Assembly (NCBI GenBank): GCA_009733575.1
Contig: ML769882.1
Span: 1 to 37,909, forward strand
From: Gymnopus androsaceus JB14
Lineage: Eukaryota; Basidiomycota; Agaricomycetes; Agaricales; Omphalotaceae
Direction: 5' to 3'
DNA length: 37,909 nucleotides
Numbering within the stretch: the stretch's first letter is position 1; each line of letters opens with the position of its first letter. Below the pieces are notes generated by a model. It made no database searches, was not told the DNA's origin, and saw only the letters and a program-made list of their open reading frames with translations. Positions 10,130 to 19,085 of this stretch are shown here, piece by piece. A program made the translations under genes and the position numbers.

Positions 10130-11824
10130 CAGTTCTAGAGCACCATCATCTCTAGGGCTCCCGCTAACCAAAGAAGGCCACTCCTTGAATTTGAAAGCCC
10201 CAGGCTGAGGCCTTTAAAATATATAAGGCCTACCACTATGTTTACAAAAAGTCCCGGCTTTCCCAAGATTACTGTAACGTTTTGACCATAAGTTCAATGA
10301 GTGTTATGTTGACTTCCGTTGACATACTGGAGCCTGGCCTCATAAGTACCTGTGCAAAAATGGCACTGGCTGCTATAAACTATTGGATTGATGCTGCCAC
10401 CACCATCCTTGTCATTTTCAATCACCCTGTATGAGAGATATGCAAATGTGATCGAATAATCTGCCTTGAATCTGCTGGTCCATCTGTGGGGTTCCAGATG
10501 ATGTTGCTAAAGTAAGTGTCAAGATTGGCAGGATCACTCTGATTAAAGTCAGAGCCTGGCTGAGTCTCTGAGAGAAGCCATTGCCCTAATGCTGATGTGC
10601 CATTGAACATGAGGGAGACGTAGGGATTGTTGAGCATTGGAATATCACTTCCTGCTTGTCCGAGGTATAGCGAGATGTATCTGAGCAGCTGAGGACGGGA
10701 GCATCATATGTGATTCTATAATCACACCCCATGCCGCAACTGCTGGGTATGGGCTATTGAAACCCATCTTGGGAAGTTGTGAAGGCTTGCTGCCTGATGG
10801 ATATGAAGTTCATCAACAGTCCTGTCCATGCTAGATTGTAGCCCGTGGGAGCTGCCCAAGCATATGGCATCATAAATAACTCAAGCGGGACACTCCTTAG
10901 ATCATTATAAAACATCTCCGCACTTATCGAGCCCATGGAATTAACTGCATGAGTGCATCAGCAAAACCTGTATTTTTTCCCACAGCATTACTGAGATTTC
11001 CCAGCGCTTCCAGGGCTGGCCAGAGCCTGCCAGCACTTCCCAGGATAAATTTTAATAAAAAGTTGTACAAGTTACTTACCTTTTTATTTCCAAATAAGGC
11101 AATTTTTGGCCTGCTGGCCTGACCATCTAGGTGCAGGGACGCTGGAAGTTTCAAGTGCTAGCTGGCACTTTCAGGCACTAGCCACACAATACATGTTTTG
11201 CTGATGCCAGTAATGGCATTGGGCACAAAGATGGCAACAAGAGTAAGAGCTTGAGTGATGAACGCATTGAGGAGAATGCTAGGTACAGTCCAGATGATTG
11301 ATGAAAAAGTGTGTGATGAGCGAGGGGATACCAGGAAGACCAAACAGGCCATCAACTTGGAAGATGCTAAACAAAGACTTGTGCAAACGCAGCCATATAT
11401 AAGCAGAGAAATATTGGACAGAAGATTATCAACTCTGAATATACTTGCACCATTGGTATGTATGAACAAAACACACTGTTTGGATAAGAGCTGAAGTGGC
11501 CGATGTCATCAAGCCTGCCTTAGCAGCTGTTGCAAATGTATTGCTCATGTTTTTGGTCCAGAACCAGCTGTTGGTACCCACAACAGTCTTATGGTCAGGA
11601 GAGGAGAGATAGTTGTGGTGTGAGACAGTGAACAGAGCCACCAACAAGTATGAGCTTACAATCAGGAGTAGCCACCGATGGTGAGTGCTTGAAAGACGGG
11701 GTGACAATAGTTGTGAGTTGTGAAACAGTTCATCAATCAAGGTGATTTCTACCTCAGGAGTAACAGATGATTCTAAATCATCTGTGGAGGTTGATCTATG
11801 GGTTCCTTGAGAGGAGTGTGAGCA
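10130..11824 (-). pseudogene. Fungal multi-pass membrane protein family, broken, interrupted by MITE E
   Basis: Read from 11824 downward, there is an N-terminal stretch with a hydrophobic segment (WLLLIVSSYLLVALFTV), then a segment ATAAKAGLMTSATSALIQTV that resembles the AxxxGTAFVQ segment of a large family of uncharacterised fungal membrane proteins. A further hydrophobic stretch (NAFITQALTLVAIFVPNAI) precedes MITE E. Beyond the MITE comes SMGSISAEMF, then Cys-containing extracellular-like segments (CGMGCDYRITYDAPVLSC, CHFCTGTYEARLQYVNGSQ). Reading needs several frame changes and stops, so it is a pseudogene or has unresolved introns. It runs up to MITE B at the 3' side and MITE D at the 5' side. 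The function of the family is unknown to me, and assignment is by recollection of the pattern. Confidence 0.45.
10956..11206. mobile_element. Fold-back MITE E (CATCAG family, variant)
   Basis: This 251-bp element starts CATCAGCAAAACCTGTATT, and its other end, read in reverse complement, is CATCAGCAAAACATGTATT. The interior contains CCAGCGCTTCCAGG and GCTAGC-type words that partly fold back. It lies inside the membrane-protein pseudogene. Unlike the other four members, its flanking dinucleotides do not match (TG and CC), so the target duplication has been lost or mutated. MITE D shares the same outer ~19 bp. Confidence 0.8.
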
Positions 11825-12003
11825 CATCAGCAAAACCTGTATTTTTGCTGGAGAAAACCCATTCATTTGGGACATCTCTGAAGCAAGGTACCCTATTCCA
11901 GAGACCTCTGGAGATCTCTGGAGAAAATTGAAAGTTTTTTTGACAGCTGTCAAGCTCCAGAGATCTCTGGAGACCTCCAGCAAAAATACAGGTCTTGCTG
12001 ATG
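11825..12003. mobile_element. Fold-back MITE D (CATCAG family, short)
   Basis: This 179-bp element has 29-bp terminal inverted repeats with one mismatch, CATCAGCAAAACCTGTATTT... against CATCAGCAAGACCTGTATTT.... The interior is rich in CCAGAGATCTCTGGAG palindromes. The dinucleotide CA flanks both sides (11823-11824 and 12004-12005). It lies at the 5' side of the membrane-protein pseudogene. Confidence 0.9.
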
Positions 12004-12061
12004 CAAAGGAACTTATTTCCCTACCTCATTTACCTTATTTCAATACATTCAAATTACAGTT

Positions 12062-12704
12062 GAATACCGCATATGGAATATGGTTGGGGTAGGCCCAAAC
12101 CATATTCCATATGGCAGATATTTCATACTATATAACGTCAGTTTTTATGAGTTATTTATGTCTAAAAATGTGTGTTTCAAGCATTTCTGAGTGTACTACA
12201 AATAATTGAATCTATTTATGACCTATTTGCAACCAAAAAAAGTCCATGATCCAGGTCTATGTAGTCAAAGACCTCAAGCCAGTTGCTCAATGTAAGGTCT
12301 TCCTTATGTTGATGCAATGGCTTAGCAGTTGTACACAGTTGATTGGTATGTTTGTGTGGCTGGTGAGGTTTGAAATTGGTTGGTTGTTTGACATTTTGGC
12401 AAACCATCCAAGTTTTTGGGATGGTTTATTTAGGCATGATTGAGTAAATAAATGCAAAACAGAAATTTTGCTGTAAATCAAGCAACTTCAACTCTGATAC
12501 ACATAAAAATACTAAAAGTCTAAAAGTTCTGTTTTAGTGTAAGGGCAGAATTTATGACTAAATTGGTCACCGCCATATGGAATATCCTCCTAAATTTTGC
12601 CAATATCATATTTCATATTCCAGAGTATGGATCCATGGAATATCCACGCCTCCTTAGTTGGGGAATGGAATATCCTATATGACCTTATTCCATATGAGTT
12701 ATTC
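12062..12704. mobile_element. 643-bp element with terminal inverted repeats (CATATGGAATA-type)
   Basis: The left end GAATACCGCATATGGAATATGG pairs with the reverse complement of the right end, GAATAACTCATATGGAATAAGG (three mismatches over 22). The word CATATGGAATA recurs inside near both ends. The interior has no convincing gene. It interrupts the dispersed repeat, which supports the boundaries. No clear target duplication is visible. Confidence 0.6.
12070..12113. repeat. Strong hairpin at the left end of the 643-bp element
   Basis: CATATGGAATATGGTTGGG pairs with CCCAAACCATATTCCATATG with one mismatch and a five-base loop, giving arms of about 19-20 bp. Confidence 0.85.
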
Positions 12705-12755
12705 GGCTATACCTTATTTTTCCCATGCTTAAGCAAATTACCTTGGCAATAAGGC

Positions 12756-13397
12756 AAGATCACTCTCCCTCGTCGTAAGCCTGAGAAGGCCAGAATAAAG
12801 ATGTATTGTGATACTGTTTTGGGGGGGAAGCCAATGCTGCCACCACTCATAGCGGTGACCGTCGTAAGTGGAAAAGCAGCCTGAGCAACAGGCGCTAACC
12901 AAACCAAACTGTGCATCAACTCCAGTACCCAAGGGGTGGGTCAAGGGAGGGAAGAATCAGCAAAGCCAAAAACCCCTAATCCACCCAAACCTTGCCCAAG
13001 CCCCAAGGGTGATTACTACATCATATATATACAAAATAAACTGAATATAAAGGACAGTGGGTGGGGTCCCAAAATTACCGGCATGAAGAGAACGAGAATG
13101 CATAAAATGCAAGCTGCATGTGTGAGACCATGGCGGCAGCAAGCAAAGAAAGATGTGCTGGTCTGGTCTCCAAACAGACCGGCAGTCACATGCCTGTCAT
13201 ATGAGATCAAACTCCTTGTATCTTACCTGTCTTGCCTTATCTTACACTTACGCTAGCTGGTGCAAGCTCTCGTAGCTTCAGCTAGCAAAATGTAACTACC
13301 TTATGATTGCATGGTGACCTTATTACGGCATTTATATCCTTCTTCCGCCATATTTTAACTGCTACAACTTCAATGGTAAGTGGTTAATAAACTGTTA
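12756..13397. other. Stretch without recognisable gene
   Basis: Short open frames occur on both strands (the longest about 106 codons at 12936-13256) but carry no recognisable domain. A small imperfect palindrome (GCTAGCTGGTGC...CAGCTAGC) lies near 13253-13287. Confidence 0.5.
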
Positions 13398-13764
13398 CAT
13401 CAGCAAAAAGGGGTTAAACCTATGATGACCTAGGGAACCTAGGCTACCCTGGTCACCCTGGTCACCCTGGTCACCTTGGGTCTTCCAGGCTACCCCAGGC
13501 TATCTTAGGCTACCTCAGGTTACCTCAGGTTCCTCAGGTTACCTCAGGTTTACTCAGGTCTACTCAGGTTTACTCAGGTTGCCTCTTATTCTGAAGGTTT
13601 ATCCCTAAATCCTAGGCAACCTAGGTGACCTCAAAGAAACTGAGGCAGTCTAGGCAAACTAGGTGGCCTAGGAGACCTAGGTATCCTTAGGTTCCCTTAA
13701 GTCTCTTTAGGTCATTGTGGGTCAGCCTAAAGTCAGCCCTGGGCCCAGACCATTTTTCCTGATG
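13398..13764. mobile_element. Fold-back MITE C (CATCAG family)
   Basis: This 367-bp element is nearly identical to MITE B, with the same CATCAGCAAAAAGGGGTT left end and AGACCATTTTTCCTGATG right end. The dinucleotide TA flanks both sides (13396-13397 and 13765-13766). Differences from B are scattered and concentrate in the CTCAGGT array. Confidence 0.92.
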
Positions 13765-13979
13765 TACTAAGGTTATAACATGTGAGTACACCTAGCAAAC
13801 TGGCATATATGGCTACTCGCTGCACTGAATACATTAATAGCTGCATAAAGTAATAAAATCATAGATCAAAGACCAACGGTAGGTTTACTGGCAAGACTGT
13901 ATACTATGTATGTAAACTGTAAAACAGTGTTCTAAACATCCAAAGGACACTCAAATGTGTTGAATAAGTTCATTTCATG

Positions 13980-14403
13980 TGTCAAACGTATAAGTACTTT
14001 GAACCTCAGATCGGACACGAATAAAGTGTCAAAAAGACTCTGTTAAGTACCTGTCAAACGTATAAGTACTTTGAACTGTAAAGTAGTAATAAGTACGCAT
14101 TGAGACAGGAAATAAATAGTAAGTAACTTACCCTCAGATCGGACACGAATAAAGTGTCAAAAAGACTGAGGGCAATCAAGTAAAGAGTTAAGTATATATA
14201 ATCAACTGATAGGCTAAAGTTCAATAACGGCTAAACGTAGCCAGAACTGTGAAGAGGTAAAACGTGTATGAAGTTTTAAGAATAGCAAATTTCTATAAAT
14301 ATGAGAGATAGGAAAAAGGTATAGGTAAAATTGTACAACACCCGGATATAGGAATCCCCGGGCGAGGCTTACTTGAGAGCCTACGCTTTGACCTCGTTCA
14401 ACA
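13980..14403 (-). repeat. Copia-2 3' LTR
   Basis: This 424-bp repeat has TG...CA ends. It contains an internal duplication: TGTCAAACGTATAAGTACTT occurs at 13980 and 14052, and CCTCAGATCGGACACG at about 14004 and 14132. Confidence 0.97.
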
Positions 14404-14415
14404 CTCCCCTAGCCT
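14404..14415 (-). other. Copia-2 polypurine tract
   Basis: The minus strand reads AGGCTAGGGGAG directly before the 3' LTR, the expected plus-strand primer. Confidence 0.8.
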
Positions 14416-14455
14416 CGTCTGGGATTCCACGAGACATCCGGAGCAAATCAACTTG

Positions 14456-15302
14456 TCAGCGATGAAGTGTGGTCCTGAGGGGTTTTGTAAGAATATCTGC
14501 AGGGTTATCCTCCGAGGGAATGTAGTCAACCTTCAGCTCCCCTGACTTGACAGCGTCTCGAAGATAATGAAAACGAATGTCGATGTGCTTAACCCGAGAG
14601 TGGAATTTTGGGTTTTCCGATATCATAATCGCACTCTTGTTGTCCGCTTTGAGATTCGAGGGTAAGGGTCTAGCATGTCCGACCTCCAAAAGGAAATTAT
14701 GTACCCATCGAGCTTGCTGAGCCCCCTTCGCCATTGCCATGTACTCGGCCTCCGTTGTCGAGAGCGCTACCACATCCTGCCGTTTCGACTGCCAGAATGT
14801 CGCTCCTCCTGCCATCATAGTTAGGATACCTGAAGTGGAACGACGAGTGTCTACGCACGCAGCGAAAATCGGCATCGATGAATGTAACTGGAGTAATACC
14901 TTCGGGAGCATCTCTTGAATAAACAATTGAATATCCCTTGGTGCCAGTGATGTATCGAAGGAGGTGGATGAGAGCGTTCCAGTGTGCTCGGCCAGGATTG
15001 CCAACAAAACGGCTAAGAGTGTTGGTAGCGTGGGCAATGTCTGGTCTGCTAGCGGCTGCGGCAAAGAGGAGTGCTCCCACAATCTCTCGATAAGGCTTAT
15101 CGAGCATGAAAGCGTGCTCTTCCTCAGTTTGAGGTGACTGGGAAGCAGAGAGGACGAGACCGGGAGGGAAAGGAGTGGATTTTGGTTTGAGTTCCGAAAG
15201 ATCGTGCTTTGCCAACAGGCGTTCGAGGTACGGTTCCATGGATAAGGTGACTGTACCTGCTTCCCTATCATGGATTAGGCGTATTCCGAGAGCTACCTGC
15301 AC
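14456..15302 (-). pseudogene. Copia-2 reverse transcriptase C-terminus and RNase H
   Basis: The RT thumb and connection region reads RLIHDREAGTVTLSMEPYLE, then AFMLDKPYREIVGALLF and RPDIAHATNTLSRFV. The frame then changes and RNase H follows: STSGILTMMAGGATFWQSK, STTEAEYMAMAKGAQQA, DNKSAI and KHIDIRFHYLRDAVKSGEL. RNase H catalytic acidic residues (EAEY, ADNKSAI) are present. Two overlapping frames carry the two halves, so at least one indel separates them near 14900. Confidence 0.9.
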
Positions 15303-15338
15303 GTCCTCGGTCTCTTTAATACGGTATTTCTCACCAAT

Positions 15339-15974
15339 TTACTTTTTCACCCGATCCATCTCCTTGACACTTGATGACCCTCCTAAGGTATCATCCGTAT
15401 AGGTTCCGGTCATTGTCTCCCCTGTCGTCGAGATCCTACTCCTATTACACTGATCCGCCTGAGACCTTTTGTACCCCATCTCCAGATACGATGCGTCCAG
15501 CGTTTCCCACCAGTTTCTACCTGCTTGCATCATTCCGTAGATAGACTTCTTAATTCACATCACTTTCCCAGTCCTATGCCCATTGTAACCTTCAGGATGC
15601 CACGCATATAGCTCTTCCTCAAGATCAGCATTGAGATAAGCAGACGCAAAGTTGATCTGCCAGATATAATACCCGAGCGTGACCCAGAGAGCTAGAAGGA
15701 TGCGGAGGGACTCGAAATGCATAATGGCGGCAAAGGTCTGAAAATAATCTCGACCTTCTTCCTGAGTTCCTCCGTTGACAACCAACCGGCATTTCTCCTC
15801 AATGATTTCGCTGTCTCTGTTCAGTTTATGCGCAAAGACGTAGATAGGGAAAAGGATTTTTGCACCTGGAGGTGGGTCCTGAAGAGGTCCGAATACTCCG
15901 AATTCTTCCATCCTTGTTTTCTCTTTCTGAATGGCCGCCGTCCGTCGATATGGGTCATCCATAGGCTTGAGCAT
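15339..15974 (-). pseudogene. Copia-2 reverse transcriptase, N-terminal part
   Basis: The first segment (15555-15974) carries CRLVVNGGTQEEGRDYFQTF and SLRILLALWVTLGYY. The first catalytic position reads QINFASAYLN, with Asn where the family has Asp (QMDVKSAYL), a likely G to A change. A second segment (15339-15533) in another frame has the active site as YTDD. At least one frameshift lies between them near 15540. The polymerase is certainly inactive. Confidence 0.88.
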
Positions 15975-16990
15975 AAGTTAGGGAACGGGTGAATATCCGA
16001 TTGTGGAAAGCGCGAATAAATTCAGCTCCTGGTACATTTAGCTCGTTCCACTAATAGAGATAACGGCTTGACTTCGAGACGAGGTTGATGGAGCCACAAG
16101 AACAGGGGTCCAGTTATGATACGTGGGGATCGACTGTGCTGCATGAGAGGAAGGAGTAGTAGAGTGATGGTGCGTCTAGGTTGGTTTGCTGGAGTTGTTG
16201 CTCGGTAATTTGGTCTGAGCCGAGGGGAAAGTTTTTTTTAGACTCGACTTTCGGTCGGTTCCTCTGGTACTGGCATTTGATACGTGTCAAAGCCTGATCA
16301 TCCTTATCCTCCCCTCAAGTGGGAAAGGACCGATTTGGCTTCCTCCTAAACCACACCCGTCCTAATTAATCCTCACCATTCTCCAGGTAGAGGAATATAC
16401 GCCTCTCTGGCCCATAACCAACATTTCCTTCACATCCCTCATGTCTGTCTTCCCTGGTTTCACAACAATCGTTGCCCAGGTCCAGCTCCAAAAGCTCGGA
16501 GGTGAGAGAGCATCCTGTCTCTTTCCAAAACCTTGCGGACAGTAAGCGTTTCGAGTGATGGAGAGATTTCGGTGTAGAACAGTATGCGACGGCTGGCCAA
16601 CATATCTGGGGTAGTCCGGTATGTGTTAGAATAGATAACTATTGTATATTTATAACGCCGTGTCTTTTCCTTTTTGCAATCGCCATTCGCGACTCGATGA
16701 ATTACGCGGGTTTATAGCCATTAACTTGCCAATGTGCTCCACTTCCCCTCTAAAACTCCTTTCCCCATTCATCCTCAATTCACCTGAGCTTCTTCCCGTC
16801 TGCGCTTACCATACTCGAAAGAGCCATCGCACTAAGGCTGAGGGCAGACTCTGCGAGGTAAAAATCTCGAAATGTCATTTATTATATTCTTATATATTAC
16901 GATGAGGGATGATGAATAACGGAATCTCTCGAGCCTCTGGTTTGCACTATGGACGGTAATATCTCCAGAAACCGTTTCTATAAACTTCTG
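15975..16990 (-). pseudogene. Copia-2 integrase remnant and linker
   Basis: On the minus strand, about 16600-16400 resembles the end of the integrase core (RMLSHLRAFGAWTWATIVVK, similar to the LSHLRVFGC stretch). About 16240-15990 looks like the variable Pro/Ser-rich linker before RT. The first two catalytic motifs of integrase expected between 16990 and 16640 are not recognisable in any frame, so about 300 bp of core was lost or scrambled. Stops occur throughout. Confidence 0.55.
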
Positions 16991-16995
16991 TCTCC

Positions 16996-17712
16996 TCACT
17001 CAAACGTTCGCATCAAAAGGTCGTCGAATCGTTTTTCTACAACGCAGTTCAAAAACACTCCCTCGGATTCGGAGTTAGTGATAGTAAGTCCATCAACGAG
17101 GCTCTCCTTCTGCAGAGTTTTAATACGCTCAATACCAGCGTGAGCGAATCGTCTATGCCAAGTGGATAGATCGACTGGGCGGTGTAATGAACGTGACTTT
17201 GCTGCCAGGGCCTTCGGATTTTTGGCGGTGAGCTTGTACAGTCCCCCTGAACCATACCCAGTCAAGAAATGGGTGCCACCAGGAGAATAAATTTTGCCCT
17301 GACCGTTTCCGAAGATGATAGTATAGCCCAGGGCGTCAAGTCGAGAAATCGAGACAAGGTCAAAAGCCACGTTAGGTGAGTGAAGAGCATTTTCGAAGAC
17401 TAGCGTGACTGGTTTACCGTCCTGCAGGAGATCCTTCCTAACCCTACCCATGCCAATGATGTTGAGGGAGGTCCTCTGTTCCGAAGATTTTCCAGATCTG
17501 GAGCATGGAGTATATGTCTCGAAGTCAGATCTTTCTCGAAAGAAGTGATCACTTGCTCCAGAATCTGCGTAGATCTCCCCGACTCTTCTACCAGTGTCGT
17601 GGTAGCCATCCCATAGATCTGGGAAGCTCACCCACCGCGATATTCGATGTAGAAGGCGCTTGGACTGTAGGATCCCTCTTTCCTCTCCACCATGATGGGT
17701 ATTGACCTTCAC
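16996..17712 (-). pseudogene. Copia-2 protease and GAG-pre-integrase region
   Basis: The aspartic protease motif is intact as IYADSGASDHFF, followed by ENALHSPNVAFDLVSISRLDALG, typical of copia proteases. GAG-pre-integrase follows with DLSTWHRRFAHAGIERIKTL. The expected C-x2-C plus GK motif is degenerate (CVVEKRF), and a stop ends the frame at 16996. Confidence 0.88.
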
Positions 17713-18587
17713 TACCCCCTCCCTTCCTCCAGCACTTTGCCTTTACGTGACCTGGCCGTCCACAGTTCTCGCAGGTGTCTCTAGTTGACCTCTCGGCTTT
17801 CAAGCGTCGCTCCAAGTCATCTATCTTGGCTAAGACAGCGGCATGGGCCTGCGAGATGCGATCACCAGCAACCACCGAGTTATCCCGATTCTCAATGCGA
17901 GCGAACTGGAACACGATTTTGTTGGATAACGGAAGCAGAGGTGGGGTAGTTTTTCGATGAAGTGATGTTCTGAATAATAGTGTCGAATTCAGCACCGGGA
18001 AATGCGGCCAGTACGATCTCGCGAAATGTATCATCATCCATCATGTTACCTGCCTCAATACACTCTTTTCGAAGATCTCGGATGCGTTTGAAAAACGCTT
18101 CGATAGAGTCAGACCCAGTAAAGACGTATGAGCGGAGTCTTCGCATGGTAAGTACTTTCTGCATCTCATCCTTCCCTCCGAATGTAGTCTCTAATGCCTC
18201 GAAAAGTTCTTTGGCATTTTTAGAGTCCGAATCCGGGATGAGGGAAGGGAGATCATCGATGTGAGATTCGATGACACCTTTAGCCCTGTCATTTCGGAAT
18301 ACCCATTCGTCCACGGTGGGGTTGGTTGAGAAGACAGGAGTAGCTATCTGAGAAGCAGCGGGAGCAGGAGGAGCCGGAACAGCAGTAGTCCCAGTAGGTG
18401 GAGTGACAACAACGATAGGAGCAGGTCTAGGAGTAGTTCCATCGGTATATCCAACAAGACCCTGTGTCTTCAGTGAATTTACGATCCTTCGTTTAGCAGG
18501 CGTCCAGCTAATGCGAACGCCTCCATCAAACTTCAAATCTGCGGAAACCTCGGGAATAGGGGGTGGAATAGCACCGTTACTAGCCAT
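17588..18587 (-). pseudogene. Copia-2 gag with CCHC zinc knuckle
   Basis: The start Met at 18587 (MASNGAIPPPIPEVSADLKF) opens a gag body with WVFRNDRAKGVIESHIDDL, DAKELFEALETTFGGKDEMQ and the following RSYVFTG. The frame shifts near 17940-17990, and the next frame carries a nucleocapsid zinc knuckle CENCGRPGHVKAKC at about 17733-17775 (CX2CX4HX4C). Gag packages the element RNA. Copia-1 and Copia-3 lack a visible knuckle. Confidence 0.88.
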
Positions 18588-18648
18588 TGTATAGGTTTCA
18601 AGATTGCAAGGATAATTCTGAGCCTAGAGGTTTCGAGGTTTCAGCAGC

Positions 18649-18661
18649 GGGGCCCATAACC
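18649..18661 (-). other. Copia-2 primer-binding site
   Basis: The minus strand reads GGTTATGGGCCCC immediately after the 5' LTR. It matches the copia-type site complementary to the internal anticodon arm of initiator tRNA-Met (GGGCCCAUAACC). Confidence 0.85.
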
Positions 18662-19085
18662 TGTCAAACGTATAAGTACTTTGAACCTCAGATCGGACAC
18701 GAATAAAGTGTCAAAAAGACTCTGTTAAGTACCTGTCAAACGTATAAGTACTTTGAACTGTAAAGTAGTAATAAGTACGCGTTGAGACAGGAAATAAATA
18801 GTGAGTAACTTACCCTCAGATCGGACACGAATAAAGTGTCAAAAAGACTGAGGGCAATCAAGTAAAGAGTTAAGTATATATAATCAACTGATAGGCTAAA
18901 GTTCAATAACGGCTAAACGTAGCCAGAACTGTGAAGAGGTAAAACGTGTATGAAGTTTTAAGAATAGCAAATTTCTATAAATATGAGAGATAGGAAAAAG
19001 GTATAGGTAAAATTGTACAACGCCCGGATATAGGAATCCCCGGGCGAGGCTTACTTGAGAGCCTACGCTTTGACCTCGTTCAACA
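18662..19085 (-). repeat. Copia-2 5' LTR
   Basis: This 424-bp repeat has TG...CA ends and is about 99% identical to 13980-14403. Flanking sequence to the right is coding sequence of the MULE gene. Confidence 0.97.

Larger units (their letters stand above)
12007..12755 (+). repeat. Dispersed repeat, copy 2, split by an inserted element
   Basis: 12007-12061 (AACTTATTTCCCTACCTCA...) aligns with the left half of copy 3 (23929 onward), and about 12705-12755 (ACCTTATTTTTCCCATGCTTA...TTACCTTGGC) aligns with its right half. The intervening 643 bp is absent from copies 1 and 3. This copy is more diverged than the other two. Confidence 0.65.
13980..19085 (-). mobile_element. Copia-2: Ty1/copia LTR retrotransposon, defective
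   Basis: This is a 5106-bp element on the minus strand with 424-bp LTRs, a primer-binding site, gag, protease, remnant integrase, RT, RNase H and a polypurine tract. I find only about three differences between the LTRs (all G in the right copy and A in the left), so insertion is recent, yet coding is broken in many places and the first half of the integrase core is not recognisable. The flanks (TCATG left, TAACC right) do not form a target duplication. It sits against the truncated 5' side of the MULE gene. Confidence 0.95.
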
